Assembly: GCA_024399115.1 (NCBI GenBank)
Contig: JAKSHZ010000003.1
Location: 1 to 64,000 of the forward strand
Length of the DNA: 64,000 nt
Reading direction: 5' to 3'
From: Bacilli bacterium
Lineage (GTDB): Bacteria > Bacillota_I > Bacilli_A > RFN20 > CAG-826
Numbering within the stretch: position 1 is the stretch's first letter; every line of letters begins with the position of its first letter. The translations under genes were made by a program, and so were the position numbers. A model generated the notes under the pieces. That model searched no databases. It was not told where the DNA came from and saw only the letters and a list, made by a program, of their open reading frames with translations. Shown in pieces: positions 7,333-15,954 of the stretch.

Positions 7333-8841
7333 TTACTTCTTTGCTCCCTTAGGTGTAACTTCAATCATCTTCTTATCGATGATGACTGCGACTCTGTCGT
7401 TTTCGTTCCAGAGATACTCTGTATCTAAAGTAAAGTCTTCTTCGTTATCTGTTCTAACTAAAACACGGTAATGGTCACCGATATAAATCATTGAAATGAT
7501 GTTACCGTTAATATCACTTGCGTCCAAATCATCAGTAATTGTAACTGCTTCGAAAGGAACGTTGACGTTAACTTCAACGTCTTCTGTGTAGATTTCGTTT
7601 CCTTTTTCGTCGAGTAAAACACCATCTTCGTCAATTTTGCTACCTTTATATAGCTTAGTGACATCAATTTCGAACTCAGCATCTGCAAATTCTACTTTGT
7701 AGTCTTTTGTTAAGAAACCATCGTAGAAGTTAGATGTGAATGGTTTTTTCATGATTTGGATGTTATTTGGTTCGACTTCTAAGCCGACAACATCTTCTTC
7801 GTGGAATTCTTTTGTTGATTGAATAATAACTTCAGCTTTTCCAACGTGAAGAATGTATTCATAGTGCATGCCTTTGAAGATTTTTGAGATGATTACACCA
7901 TCAACTGTGCCTGCACCCTTCTTAGTAACTACAAAGTCTTCTGGTCTAACGACTACGTCGACTTTTTCGTTATTTTCGAATTTTTCTTTATCTTCATCTG
8001 AAATATCAAAATAAGCGCCGAGGAATTTGACTCTATTTTTGATCATTGTACCTGTATAAATGTTTGATTCACCAATAAAGTCAGCGACGAATGCGTTATT
8101 TGGTTCGTCATAGATTTCTTTTGGTTTACCAACTTGTTGAATTTCACCATCGTTCATGACGACGATTGTATCTGACATAGTCAAAGCTTCTTCTTGGTCA
8201 TGAGTGACGTAAATGAAAGTAATGCCTAATTTCTTGTGCATTTCTTTAAGTTCGAGTTGCATCTCTTTTCTCATTTTGAGATCGAGAGCGCCTAAAGGCT
8301 CGTCTAGAAGAAGAATTTCTGGTTCGTTAACAATAGCTCTAGCGATAGCGATTCTTTGTTGCTGTCCGCCTGAAAGAGTTGAAATATAACGTTTTTCGAA
8401 ACCTTCGAGGTCAACGATCTTTAAAACACGTTTAACCTTAGTGTCGATTTCTTCTTTAGTGTATTTTCTATACTTAGTAACTTTGTTACCCTTTTTATCT
8501 GTTGTTTCGTATGGGACTTTTGCAAGTTTTAAACCAAACGCAATATTGTTTCTAATATTTAAGTAAGGGAAAAGTGCGTATCTTTGGAAGACAGTATTGA
8601 TTGGTCTCTTGTATGGAGGGATGTCAATAATATCTTTGCCGTTAAGCAAGATTTGTCCACTAGTTGGTGTCTCAAAACCAGCGATCATTCTTAATGTTGT
8701 AGTCTTGCCACAACCTGATGGACCAAGGAACGTAACGAACTCGCCTTTTGTAATATCAAGGTTGAAATTTTCGACAACAGAAGTTCCGTCGAAAATTTTA
8801 GTCACTCCTTGCAGTGAGATAATACAGTTTTCTTTCGCCAT
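7333..8841 (-). CDS. potA: Spermidine/putrescine ABC ATPase PotA, with an extended C-terminus
   Basis: The ABC domain is complete: Walker A GPSGCGKT (40-47), Q-loop glutamine 86, signature LSGGQ (156-160), Walker B ILLLDEP (176-182) and switch histidine 214. It hydrolyses ATP to power polyamine uptake. At 502 residues it is well above the usual 350-380. A Lys-rich insertion lies at about 110-131, and after a first TOBE-like domain (about 290-380) a further segment of about 110 residues looks like a second TOBE-like unit. I start at the ATG at 8841, which has GAGGAGAAAGGTAGGGG upstream, rather than 24 codons earlier. First gene of the operon. Confidence 0.93.
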   Translation of the reverse strand: MAKENCIISLQGVTKIFDGTSVVENFNLDITKGEFVTFLGPSGCGKTTTLRMIAGFETPTSGQILLNGKDIIDIPPYKRPINTVFQRYALFPYLNIRNNIAFGLKLAKVPYETTDKKGNKVTKYRKYTKEEIDTKVKRVLKIVDLEGFEKRYISTLSGGQQQRIAIARAIVNEPEILLLDEPLGALDLKMRKEMQLELKEMHKKLGITFIYVTHDQEEALTMSDTIVVMNDGEIQQVGKPKEIYDEPNNAFVADFIGESNIYTGTMIKNRVKFLGAYFDISDEDKEKFENNEKVDVVVRPEDFVVTKKGAGTVDGVIISKIFKGMHYEYILHVGKAEVIIQSTKEFHEEDVVGLEVEPNNIQIMKKPFTSNFYDGFLTKDYKVEFADAEFEIDVTKLYKGSKIDEDGVLLDEKGNEIYTEDVEVNVNVPFEAVTITDDLDASDINGNIISMIYIGDHYRVLVRTDNEEDFTLDTEYLWNENDRVAVIIDKKMIEVTPKGAKK

Positions 8842-8892
8842 AATTACCCCTACCTTTCTCCTCAATAGGAATACTAAATATTCACGGCAAAA

Positions 8893-8921
8893 ATAATAGA
8901 GATTTTTTAACAAAAAAACAA
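8893..8921 (-). promoter_or_regulatory. Promoter of potABCD
   Basis: On the minus strand: -35 TTGTTT (8916-8921), a 17-bp spacer, and -10 TATTAT (8893-8898). A leader of about 45 nt carries the strong potA ribosome-binding site. Confidence 0.6.
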
Positions 8922-8979
8922 TACTTTTTTTTCACATTTTTTTCGTGGGGGGTTTTTGAAACAAGTCAAAATTCAAAAT

Positions 8980-8998
8980 AGTTCGATTCAGTCGAACT
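8980..8998. promoter_or_regulatory. Perfect inverted repeat between divergent promoters
   Basis: Arms AGTTCGA and TCGAACT are separated by five bases. The element lies between the divergent potABCD and thioredoxin-lipoprotein promoters. It may be an operator. A weak plus-strand T run follows, so a terminator-like role cannot be excluded. Confidence 0.45.
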
Positions 8999-9072
8999 TT
9001 TGTTAAAAAATCAAAGTTAAAAATTTTTGCACGTTTTTTGCATCGAAAAACGAGCGAGAAAAATTCCCAGAA

Positions 9073-9100
9073 TTGAAACGCAATTTTTGACTGATATAAT
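9073..9100 (+). promoter_or_regulatory. Promoter giving a nearly leaderless mRNA
   Basis: -35 TTGAAA (9073-9078), 16-bp spacer, -10 TATAAT (9095-9100). The ATG begins at 9110, so the expected transcription start lies about three bases before it. No ribosome-binding site fits in that space. Confidence 0.75.
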
Positions 9101-9109
9101 ATAGAAAAT

Positions 9110-10162
9110 ATGAAGAAGAAACTCTTACTTTTTCCACTACTAATTTCTCCCTTTATTTCAGGGTGCGATTCTAAGCCTATTCAAGGCGATTTTTTAGTGG
9201 GAAATTATAGCGCTTCTTCTATAGAAATTACTACCTCTGAACTCAGTGCAAAATTATTAGTGGAACATGATACATTTTTCCTATCTACTCATAAGGGAGA
9301 ATCATGTATTTGTTGGACTGATTTTCAAAATGTCGTAACTACTTATAACGAACAAACTAAAGAAGACGGAAATGAATATGTTCCTTTCTTTAGTTATGAC
9401 ACTACTAGCTATGAAACTGGTCTAAAAATTCCAGGAATCGACGAAGTAATGTCTGGGTATGTTGATTTCTATGTAATTATTGAAGGAGAGATTGTAGAAA
9501 AGTACTCAAAATCCGCTAAAAAGGACTATCAATTCTTTGATGACGTTACTACTTTTAAATCTACAATTGAGAAGTATATGAAAGCAAAGCCAATACCTAA
9601 TTACGCGTACGTATCATACGATTATGCGCGCGCACATTTAATTAATAAAGATAATAATGAATTTATCCTTTTCACTATTAGATCTGGATGTGGAGATTGT
9701 ACCCATCTATTGCCTAATGTTTTAACCCCTTGGCTTGTTAAAAATGGTTCAAAGATTCCAGTATATTTATGTGACATCGAAAGATATAAAGATACTAAAG
9801 AATATGACGATATTAGACATAACTTAAAAATTACTGAAGCATCTGATTCTCTTGGATATGACGTAGGAAGAGTTCCTACTTATCAATATTGGAAAAATGG
9901 ACAATTGATGGATGCGGGTGTATACGGAAATGATTTCTTTATTAAAGACGAAGAAACTAACAAAATCAAAATCAGCAAAAGCTATTTTGATGGAACAAGA
10001 GATTTAAAATATACAGATATAAATCTCATTGAACAATTTAATGCGTTAGACACAATTGACGCATCAATTAAGCCAGATGGAACTTACTATCTAAACATCA
10101 AAAAAGAGGCCGATTTCCACGATCCTCTTCTTATTGCTTTTTTATCCTACTATTGTAAGTAA
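9110..10162 (+). CDS. Lipoprotein with two thioredoxin-like regions
   Basis: The 350-residue protein has a signal peptide and lipobox I-S-G-C (Cys19), so it sits on the outer face of the membrane. A thioredoxin-like domain at about 160-290 has F-T-I-R-S-G-C-G-D-C (Cys194, Cys197) and the cis-proline R-V-P-T (Pro256). An earlier region (about 50-145) has a strand followed by E-S-C-I-C-W (Cys66, Cys68), which may be a second, CxC-type thioredoxin-like unit. A role in disulfide exchange at the cell surface fits; the substrate is unknown. The gene is one of few on the plus strand and is probably translated from a leaderless mRNA. Confidence 0.78.
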   Translation: MKKKLLLFPLLISPFISGCDSKPIQGDFLVGNYSASSIEITTSELSAKLLVEHDTFFLSTHKGESCICWTDFQNVVTTYNEQTKEDGNEYVPFFSYDTTSYETGLKIPGIDEVMSGYVDFYVIIEGEIVEKYSKSAKKDYQFFDDVTTFKSTIEKYMKAKPIPNYAYVSYDYARAHLINKDNNEFILFTIRSGCGDCTHLLPNVLTPWLVKNGSKIPVYLCDIERYKDTKEYDDIRHNLKITEASDSLGYDVGRVPTYQYWKNGQLMDAGVYGNDFFIKDEETNKIKISKSYFDGTRDLKYTDINLIEQFNALDTIDASIKPDGTYYLNIKKEADFHDPLLIAFLSYYCK

Positions 10163-11170
10163 TTATTTAAGATTCAATCTTGTTAACATTGAATCATCAA
10201 ATGCGTTAAGCATTGCTTGACGCATTTTATTTTTGCTTTCTTCATCAGTGAAAGAAGCATTAATTGCGTTATCGTATAAATCAATAACTTCGCGCTTATC
10301 TAGCTTAAATGTTTTTACCATTTGAGCCATTTCTTTAATGCAGTCTGTATTTGAACAAGTCATGTTATCGGAATTGATTGTGACTCGTATATCTTTATTA
10401 ATAAATGATCTTAAAGGTACATCTTTATATGTTCTTAATGATTTAGTTTGAAGATTGCTTGTAGGGCAGAACTCAAAGCATACTTTGGCATTATTTACCT
10501 TTTTAACTGAGTACATATCGAGAGATAAGTGAACTCCGTGTCCAATTCTTACAGCGCCTTCATCGATAGCTAACATGATTTCTTCACTTCCTGTAGCTTC
10601 TCCTGCATGAATTGTGATATTAAGTCCATACTTTCTAGCTAAAGCAAAGCATTCACCAAAATATGAGCATGGGTGAATTGTTTCTCCTCCAGCTAAATCT
10701 ACCGCTACAACCTTGTCATTAGATAACAAGTGTGCTGTTTCTACTGTAATTAAGTTTTCCTCAATACTAGCGTGACGCATACAGCAAAGAATTAAATTTG
10801 AATCGATTTTGTAATTCGTTTCTTTAATAGCTCTTTTTAACCCACATAACGTACTTTTAACAACATCAACTTGAGTTAGTCCTTTTGTCAAATGTAACAA
10901 CGGAGCAAATCTTATTTCAGCGTAAATAACACCTAAATCTGCAAGTCTTTTAACAAGTGAATATGTAGCGTATTCAATGGATTCTGATGTCTGTAAAAGT
11001 TTTAAAGGTAACTCAAATCTTTCTAGATATTCATCTAAAGACTTGCAATCCATAGGGACATAAATGTTACTAGGAAATTCATTTCCTAAATCAACGCCAT
11101 TTAACTTTGATAAATATTTAAAGTCTTCTTCAGATAACGAACCATCTAAATGTAAATGTAAGTCAATCAT
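10163..11170 (-). CDS. add: Adenosine deaminase
   Basis: The 335-residue metal-dependent hydrolase converts adenosine (or deoxyadenosine) to inosine for purine salvage. The zinc and catalytic motifs are present in order: D-L-H-L-H-L-D-G-S (His4, His6), T-I-H-A-G-E, R-I-G-H-G-V-H, C-P-T-S-N, and I-N-S-D-N. The last shows Asp-Asn where vertebrate enzymes have Asp-Asp, a change I believe also occurs in bacterial relatives, so it is not alarming. AAGGCG precedes the ATG. It follows the lipoprotein/protease operon by 27 bases and may share its transcript. It ends next to the convergent thioredoxin lipoprotein, with no spacer. Confidence 0.92.
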   Translation of the reverse strand: MIDLHLHLDGSLSEEDFKYLSKLNGVDLGNEFPSNIYVPMDCKSLDEYLERFELPLKLLQTSESIEYATYSLVKRLADLGVIYAEIRFAPLLHLTKGLTQVDVVKSTLCGLKRAIKETNYKIDSNLILCCMRHASIEENLITVETAHLLSNDKVVAVDLAGGETIHPCSYFGECFALARKYGLNITIHAGEATGSEEIMLAIDEGAVRIGHGVHLSLDMYSVKKVNNAKVCFEFCPTSNLQTKSLRTYKDVPLRSFINKDIRVTINSDNMTCSNTDCIKEMAQMVKTFKLDKREVIDLYDNAINASFTDEESKNKMRQAMLNAFDDSMLTRLNLK

Positions 11171-11197
11171 AATTCGCCTTTCAATTTAAATATATAA

Positions 11198-11785
11198 CTA
11201 TTTATTTTCAAAAAATCCATCTTCGACAAAATATTTAACAGATCTTCCGCCTAAACCTTTTGTTTCATATAAAGTAACAGGTGTATTAGAATCTAGTGTG
11301 CTTAGATCATAAACATAACCATCATTTTTAAAAATTATGTCGTATATTTCAGAAAAATTAACGATTTCTTCGTTATCTTTTTTGTATACACTAATGATTT
11401 TAACCTCTTCATTATTTTGCTCTACAATACTATATGTATATAAACATTCGGTCAATGTATGTTCTGTATGAATATATTCAATCGAGTAAAACTCGAGATT
11501 ATCATAAAAATAAGCCCTTGCTTTATCATACGGATATAACCCGCTAGAATCGAACATATTTTCAATTGAAATATTATTAGTATTTTCAGAAATATTTGTT
11601 CTATCACTGACAAACGAATAAGAAAAAGGAGAACGGCGTTCTGAATTGACACATGGATCAATATATACAGGCATATATAAAAATTCTATATAATACCCCA
11701 TAGTAGTAGTCTTTTCAAAACTAGATTCTTTGCTTTCACAACCTGTTAAAATCAAAAAGAAGATAGGCAAAAGGGATTTCTTCAT
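11198..11785 (-). CDS. Lipoprotein, paralogue of the one at 13331-14032
   Basis: This 195-residue lipoprotein has a signal peptide and lipobox L-T-G-C (Cys16). I do not recognise a family. It aligns by eye with the lipoprotein at 13331-14032: both have a Y-P-[FY]-D-[KR]-x-R-x-Y block followed by Y-[DE]-[EN] and end with K-Y-[FI]-[FV]-x-[DE]-x-G-F-F. Its ATG overlaps the TGA of the secreted serine protease (ATGA). Possible roles are protease chaperone, membrane tether or inhibitor; that is inference from position only. Confidence 0.72.
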   Translation of the reverse strand: MKKSLLPIFFLILTGCESKESSFEKTTTMGYYIEFLYMPVYIDPCVNSERRSPFSYSFVSDRTNISENTNNISIENMFDSSGLYPYDKARAYFYDNLEFYSIEYIHTEHTLTECLYTYSIVEQNNEEVKIISVYKKDNEEIVNFSEIYDIIFKNDGYVYDLSTLDSNTPVTLYETKGLGGRSVKYFVEDGFFENK

Positions 11786-13362
11786 AAAATTTCCTCAAAA
11801 AGAGATGTATTAAAACTATTGAATGCAGAGAAAGCTACATTCTCGGTGTTTCTTCCAGATAACATTCCTATAGCATAAATTTGTTGATTTAAATCATCCA
11901 CAATAACAAGTGGTCCACCTGATACACCAGCAGAAACATCAATAGATGTAGTAACAAAAAATCCTGAACTATAAATAGCGGAGCCCATACTAACAACTAA
12001 CTTATTCAATTTTGAAGAAGCAGCAGATGAATCTACTGGGAAAAACTGTGGATACCCATAAAGCAAAAGATTGTTTCTAGATTCTGTAAACTGCCTAATT
12101 CCTAAATAATCTTGCAAATATGTAGTTGATGGTGTCGTAATTTCGGTGCCTTTTACTAAAATTGACCAATCATAATATCTGTAGTTGTTTTCAGAATTTG
12201 AAGTCTTGTAATACAAATATAAAAAGGGCAAATAAGACTTACTTAAACCATATTCTCCAAAATCATCAGCATTAGCGTTTCTTCCTAATAACCAATCACA
12301 ACCAGGTGAAATCTTATATGAATCAAAAAAATATGTCTCTGTCTCTTCTTGTGGATAACAATGATATATATTATGTGCTGCACTAAACATTATATTTTCG
12401 CTAACAAAAAATGATGTTCCTTTGGCCGAATGACTTTCATTGTCGTTAAAATTTAATAAAGCAACACTAGTTCCGGGATAACTAGTTGGAAGTCCAAAAT
12501 ATCTACCATCATCTAATAAATCATTTGAAAAAGTTCCATCTTCAGCAAAAATACCATCAAATGCCCCAAAAATAGCTTCGGTATATCCCCAACTATTACG
12601 AGGATTAGTACTAATAAATCTCGCCGGATAAATCGAATGCATACTTGACGGAAATATACTTGAATAATTTCCATTACGCACATAATTACTATTTTGATTA
12701 TTACTACTTAATTCTTTAATCTTGTAGCCATCAAAGTCGTTGTTATAATAAATATTTTCTAGATAGATTCTTGAAGAATCTAAAGAAGAAGATATATCAC
12801 TAATAGAAAAATTGTAAAATCCAGTATAGTTCCCTCTTTGAACTATTCTTAAGAAATAGATGTAATTTGCCTCTAAAAGTAATTTGCTGGATTGATTAAT
12901 ATTTTGAATATTCATCATTTTCCTATAAGTATTATTTCTAAATTTTTTGTATAAATAGACATCACAAGATTTATTACAATTAAATGTAAAAAATCTAAAT
13001 GATGAACTCGAATCTATTTTATAGTAATCAGAATCGTGAGAATAATTAAATATATAAGAATAAGTAGTATTAAACGAAATGTTAATAGCATCACTAAAAC
13101 TATTACTTTCATCAAAGTCATATATTTCCGAGAGAGGTAAAATCGTTGGATTAGTATTCTCTGAATAATTTCTCCAAGACGGGTCGATTACTTTATCTCC
13201 GTTTTGATCATAATAAAAATCAACAAAATGCTCATTTTCTACATTATCATGATAATTAAAATCGATATAATTACACCCATTAGTGACCGATATTGACACA
13301 GACACCATTAAAGATAAAAACAACACGCTGCTAAAAATCATAAACAAAGCAACCATCCTCAT
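11782..13362 (-). CDS. Secreted trypsin-fold serine protease with a pre-peptidase C-terminal domain
   Basis: The 526-residue protein has an N-terminal hydrophobic signal segment. A PPC-like beta domain follows (about 70-190, with the typical H-D-S-D-Y-Y-K-I), then a trypsin-like, V8-type protease domain (about 300-526). The triad is readable: His330 in F-S-A-A-H, Asp398 in Y-Y-D-W-S-I-L, and Ser481 in G-V-S-G-G-P. PPC domains are normally C-terminal in proteases; here the domain precedes the catalytic part. The gene overlaps both neighbours (32 bases upstream, ATGA downstream). The exact start is uncertain because several in-frame ATGs lie in the first eight codons. Substrate unknown. Confidence 0.85.
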   Translation of the reverse strand: MRMVALFMIFSSVLFLSLMVSVSISVTNGCNYIDFNYHDNVENEHFVDFYYDQNGDKVIDPSWRNYSENTNPTILPLSEIYDFDESNSFSDAINISFNTTYSYIFNYSHDSDYYKIDSSSSFRFFTFNCNKSCDVYLYKKFRNNTYRKMMNIQNINQSSKLLLEANYIYFLRIVQRGNYTGFYNFSISDISSSLDSSRIYLENIYYNNDFDGYKIKELSSNNQNSNYVRNGNYSSIFPSSMHSIYPARFISTNPRNSWGYTEAIFGAFDGIFAEDGTFSNDLLDDGRYFGLPTSYPGTSVALLNFNDNESHSAKGTSFFVSENIMFSAAHNIYHCYPQEETETYFFDSYKISPGCDWLLGRNANADDFGEYGLSKSYLPFLYLYYKTSNSENNYRYYDWSILVKGTEITTPSTTYLQDYLGIRQFTESRNNLLLYGYPQFFPVDSSAASSKLNKLVVSMGSAIYSSGFFVTTSIDVSAGVSGGPLVIVDDLNQQIYAIGMLSGRNTENVAFSAFNSFNTSLFEEIL

Positions 13363-14032
13363 TATCCAACAAGTGACTTATAGGTTCATCGAAAAAACCT
13401 TCCTCAAAAAATATATATTTCTCGGAAATTGTATCTTCGTGCATGTAATTAGTATATCTAACTGCCATAAGTTTTTCTCCTATGTTATAAGAATGCAAAG
13501 GTTTTACTAAACGATTCTTATTGAAAACATAGTAACTATACATTTCAGTTGGGATTAATTCTTTAGAATTATAATTTGAAACTACACAAAAACTACTCTC
13601 ATATTTTCCGTAGAGGTATAAGCCTCCCTTATTAATCTCTTTTACAAATAATTCGCAGCTACGAATATCAGAAATATAAACATTAGTCATTTCAATATAA
13701 CTAGGAATTTTATCAACTTTTAATAACTCGTAGTTTTCATCATAGTATATTCTAAATCTATCAAACGGATAAAAAGAGTCAATAAATTTTGAGTCAATAA
13801 GCATCTTAAGGTCAAATCTTTGTCGGAGTTGGCTGTTTTTGCAAAAATTATAGAAAAACAAATATTTGAGACCAATCTCGCCTTGGTTAACCACATTGCT
13901 TGGTTTTACTGAAGGATATATCATTATTTCGTCATAATAAGATGGAGTAATATTTTTATTTTCAAAATTTTTACTCGCACATCCAGTAATAAATCCAACT
14001 AAAGTTAATATTGAAAAAATATTGTTTCTCAT
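13331..14032 (-). CDS. Lipoprotein, paralogue of the one at 11198-11785
   Basis: The 233-residue lipoprotein has lipobox I-T-G-C (Cys18) after a short signal peptide. It shares with the 11198-11785 product a central Y-P-F-D-R-F-R-I-Y-Y block and the closing K-Y-I-F-F-E-E-G-F-F segment, and has an extra acidic tail. It is the first gene of a three-gene overlapping operon around the serine protease. AAGGA lies 12 bases before the ATG. No known family. Confidence 0.72.
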   Translation of the reverse strand: MRNNIFSILTLVGFITGCASKNFENKNITPSYYDEIMIYPSVKPSNVVNQGEIGLKYLFFYNFCKNSQLRQRFDLKMLIDSKFIDSFYPFDRFRIYYDENYELLKVDKIPSYIEMTNVYISDIRSCELFVKEINKGGLYLYGKYESSFCVVSNYNSKELIPTEMYSYYVFNKNRLVKPLHSYNIGEKLMAVRYTNYMHEDTISEKYIFFEEGFFDEPISHLLDNEDGCFVYDF

Positions 14033-14075
14033 AATTCTTATTATTCCTTTTCGACGAAAAAATGTAAATAAAATA

Positions 14076-14105
14076 AAGAAAGTCCACTACAAAGTGGACT
14101 TTCTT
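14076..14105 (-). terminator. Terminator of the aldolase gene
   Basis: Perfect arms aagaaagtccac and gtggactttctt (14076-14105), with a T-rich tail on the minus strand. A U-rich tail on the plus strand is lacking. Confidence 0.85.
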
Positions 14106-14122
14106 ATGACTGAATTAAACAA

Positions 14123-15112
14123 CTAAATTTTGTCGTTTGAGCCTAAAACGTCATTGATTTTGTGTTTAACGATTTCTTTGACGTATTTTCTTCCATCACC
14201 GACATATTGTCTTGGATCGAAGTGATCTGGGTGAGCAACCATGTGTTCTCTGATACCAGCTGTCATAGCTAATCTTAAGTCACTATCAATGTTGATCTTA
14301 CAAACAGCTAATTGAGCAGCTTTACGTAATTGAGCTTCTGGGACACCAACAGCGTCGACCATCTTACCACCATTGTCGTTAATAATCTTAACGTATTCTT
14401 GGTTAACAGATGATGAACCATGTAAGACGATTGGGAATCCTGGTAATCTCTTACTAACTTCTTCTAAGATGTCGAATCTTAATGGAGGTGGTAATAAGAT
14501 ACCTGTTTCAGGATCTCTTGTACATTGATCAGGTTTGAATTTGAAAGCACCGTGTGAAGTACCAATAGCGATTGCTAATGAGTCACAACCTGTGCGTTTG
14601 ACGAATTCTTCAACGTCTTCTGGTCTTGTGTATGATTCACTACCGTGTTCAACAGCAACTTCGTCTTCGATACCAGCTAATGTACCAAGTTCAGCTTCAA
14701 CTGTAACGTATGGGCATTGTGGGTGTTTTGAAGCGTCGTGTGCGTATTCAACGACTTTTCTTGTGATTTCGATGTTTTCTTCGAAGGATTTGCTTGAGCA
14801 GTCGATCATAACAGATGTAAATCCGTTGTCGATACAATCCTTACATAATTCGAAACTGTCACCATGGTCTAAGTGTAAGACGATTGGTAATCCTGTTTCT
14901 TCAACAGCAGCTTCGACCATCTTTCTTAAATAAGTTGGGTTAGCATAGTTTCTTGCACCTTTACTAACTTGAAGAATGACTGGTGAGTTGCATTCTTTTG
15001 CAGCTTCAGTGATAGCTTGGACGATTTCCATGTTGTTGCAGTTAAAAGCACCAACAGCGTAGCCACCATCATAAGCTTTTGCAAATAATTCTTTTGTATT
15101 TACTAATGGCAT
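14123..15112 (-). CDS. fba: Class II fructose-bisphosphate aldolase
   Basis: The 329-residue zinc enzyme splits fructose 1,6-bisphosphate into glyceraldehyde 3-phosphate and dihydroxyacetone phosphate in glycolysis. Diagnostic blocks are V-G-A-F-N-C-N-N (about 19-26), the metal motif L-H-L-D-H-G-D-S, V-L-H-G-S-S-S and K-I-N-I-D-S-D. The start at 15112 (MPLVNTKELF) has GGAGAAA at a good distance; an in-frame ATG 11 codons earlier includes the ribosome-binding site. A TATAAT at 15137-15142 suggests its own promoter. Together with PPi-PFK at 25440-27104 it covers the middle of glycolysis. Confidence 0.96.
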   Translation of the reverse strand: MPLVNTKELFAKAYDGGYAVGAFNCNNMEIVQAITEAAKECNSPVILQVSKGARNYANPTYLRKMVEAAVEETGLPIVLHLDHGDSFELCKDCIDNGFTSVMIDCSSKSFEENIEITRKVVEYAHDASKHPQCPYVTVEAELGTLAGIEDEVAVEHGSESYTRPEDVEEFVKRTGCDSLAIAIGTSHGAFKFKPDQCTRDPETGILLPPPLRFDILEEVSKRLPGFPIVLHGSSSVNQEYVKIINDNGGKMVDAVGVPEAQLRKAAQLAVCKINIDSDLRLAMTAGIREHMVAHPDHFDPRQYVGDGRKYVKEIVKHKINDVLGSNDKI

Positions 15113-15164
15113 ATTTATATTTCTCCTACCGCATTGATTATACAATAAATAATAAAAATGAAAA

Positions 15165-15887
15165 TCATTTTTTATTTACATGAACTTTGTTTTTTAATTT
15201 GTCATATAAATCACTAGAAAAATATGTCTTATTTAGAGGCACAATTGAGACAATTCCGTTAACGACTTGATAGCAGTCGCTGTTCTTATCATCACTGAAA
15301 TCAGTTTGGCAATTTCTCATTGCGTAGAACCCTTCTTCTTTTTTAACAAAATAATAATCGTCATGTCTATAATAGAGTCTTCCAATTGAGATTCCTCTAA
15401 CTGTATCTCCTAATGGAAAATTAACGTTTAAAACGTGTTCAGTACTTAATAAGTTATTGTTAAGGATGAAATCCATAACAACATCAAAATATTTATCTAC
15501 AATTGGAAAGTTTTTCTCACATGAAAATGAGATAGACTTCACTCTCCCAATAAGGCCTATAAGAGCAGCACCTATTGTTCCAGAAAATAAAGTATCATAG
15601 GAAATATTCCAGCCGTTGTTACATCCAGAAACTACTAAATCGAACTCCATATTGAGGTTTGTTAAACCAAAGAAAACACAATCAGCAGGAGTTCCGGAAC
15701 AAGAAAAAACGTTCTTTTCAACCTTTTCAACTTTAATTGGTTTTCCTAGAGTTATAGCAACTGATTTAGCTGAGTTTTCCACATTAGGAGCGACAATTAC
15801 TACCGTTCCATAGCGAGATAACTTCTTTTTTAATAGCTGTATACCAGTTGCGAAATATCCATCATCGTTAGTTAATAATATATTCAT
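15165..15887 (-). CDS. surE: 5'/3'-nucleotidase SurE
   Basis: The 240-residue metal-dependent phosphatase removes phosphate from nucleoside monophosphates. The N-terminal I-L-L-T-N-D-D-G (Asp8, Asp9 metal ligands), the N-S-A-K-S-V-A loop, S-G-T-P-A-D-C-V and S-G-x-N-x-G-W-N-I are all as expected for SurE, and length is normal. It follows the EF-G-like gene after a terminator, so it probably has its own weak promoter (TAAAAT just before the start). No strong ribosome-binding site is visible. Confidence 0.94.
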   Translation of the reverse strand: MNILLTNDDGYFATGIQLLKKKLSRYGTVVIVAPNVENSAKSVAITLGKPIKVEKVEKNVFSCSGTPADCVFFGLTNLNMEFDLVVSGCNNGWNISYDTLFSGTIGAALIGLIGRVKSISFSCEKNFPIVDKYFDVVMDFILNNNLLSTEHVLNVNFPLGDTVRGISIGRLYYRHDDYYFVKKEEGFYAMRNCQTDFSDDKNSDCYQVVNGIVSIVPLNKTYFSSDLYDKLKNKVHVNKK

Positions 15888-15912
15888 GTTTCTATTTTAA
15901 AATGAAATCAGT

Positions 15913-15938
15913 GCAAAAGAAAAGAGGCTATTGCCTCT
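15913..15938 (-). terminator. Terminator of the Fic / EF-G-like operon
   Basis: Arms AGAGGC and GCCTCT (15923-15938) with a four-base loop, then a T-rich stretch on the minus strand. Confidence 0.8.
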
Positions 15939-15954
15939 CTTCAGTATGTTTTAA

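Noticed and set aside
7331-7364. Upstream in-frame start for potB overlapping potA by 32 bases
   Set aside because: The ATG at 7331 directly follows the potA stop, has GGGAG at acceptable distance, and gives a normal PotB N-terminus.
10163-11170. Adenosine deaminase as catalytically damaged because of Asp-Asn in place of Asp-Asp
   Set aside because: As I recall, bacterial adenosine deaminases often have Asn at the second position, and all other metal and catalytic motifs are intact.
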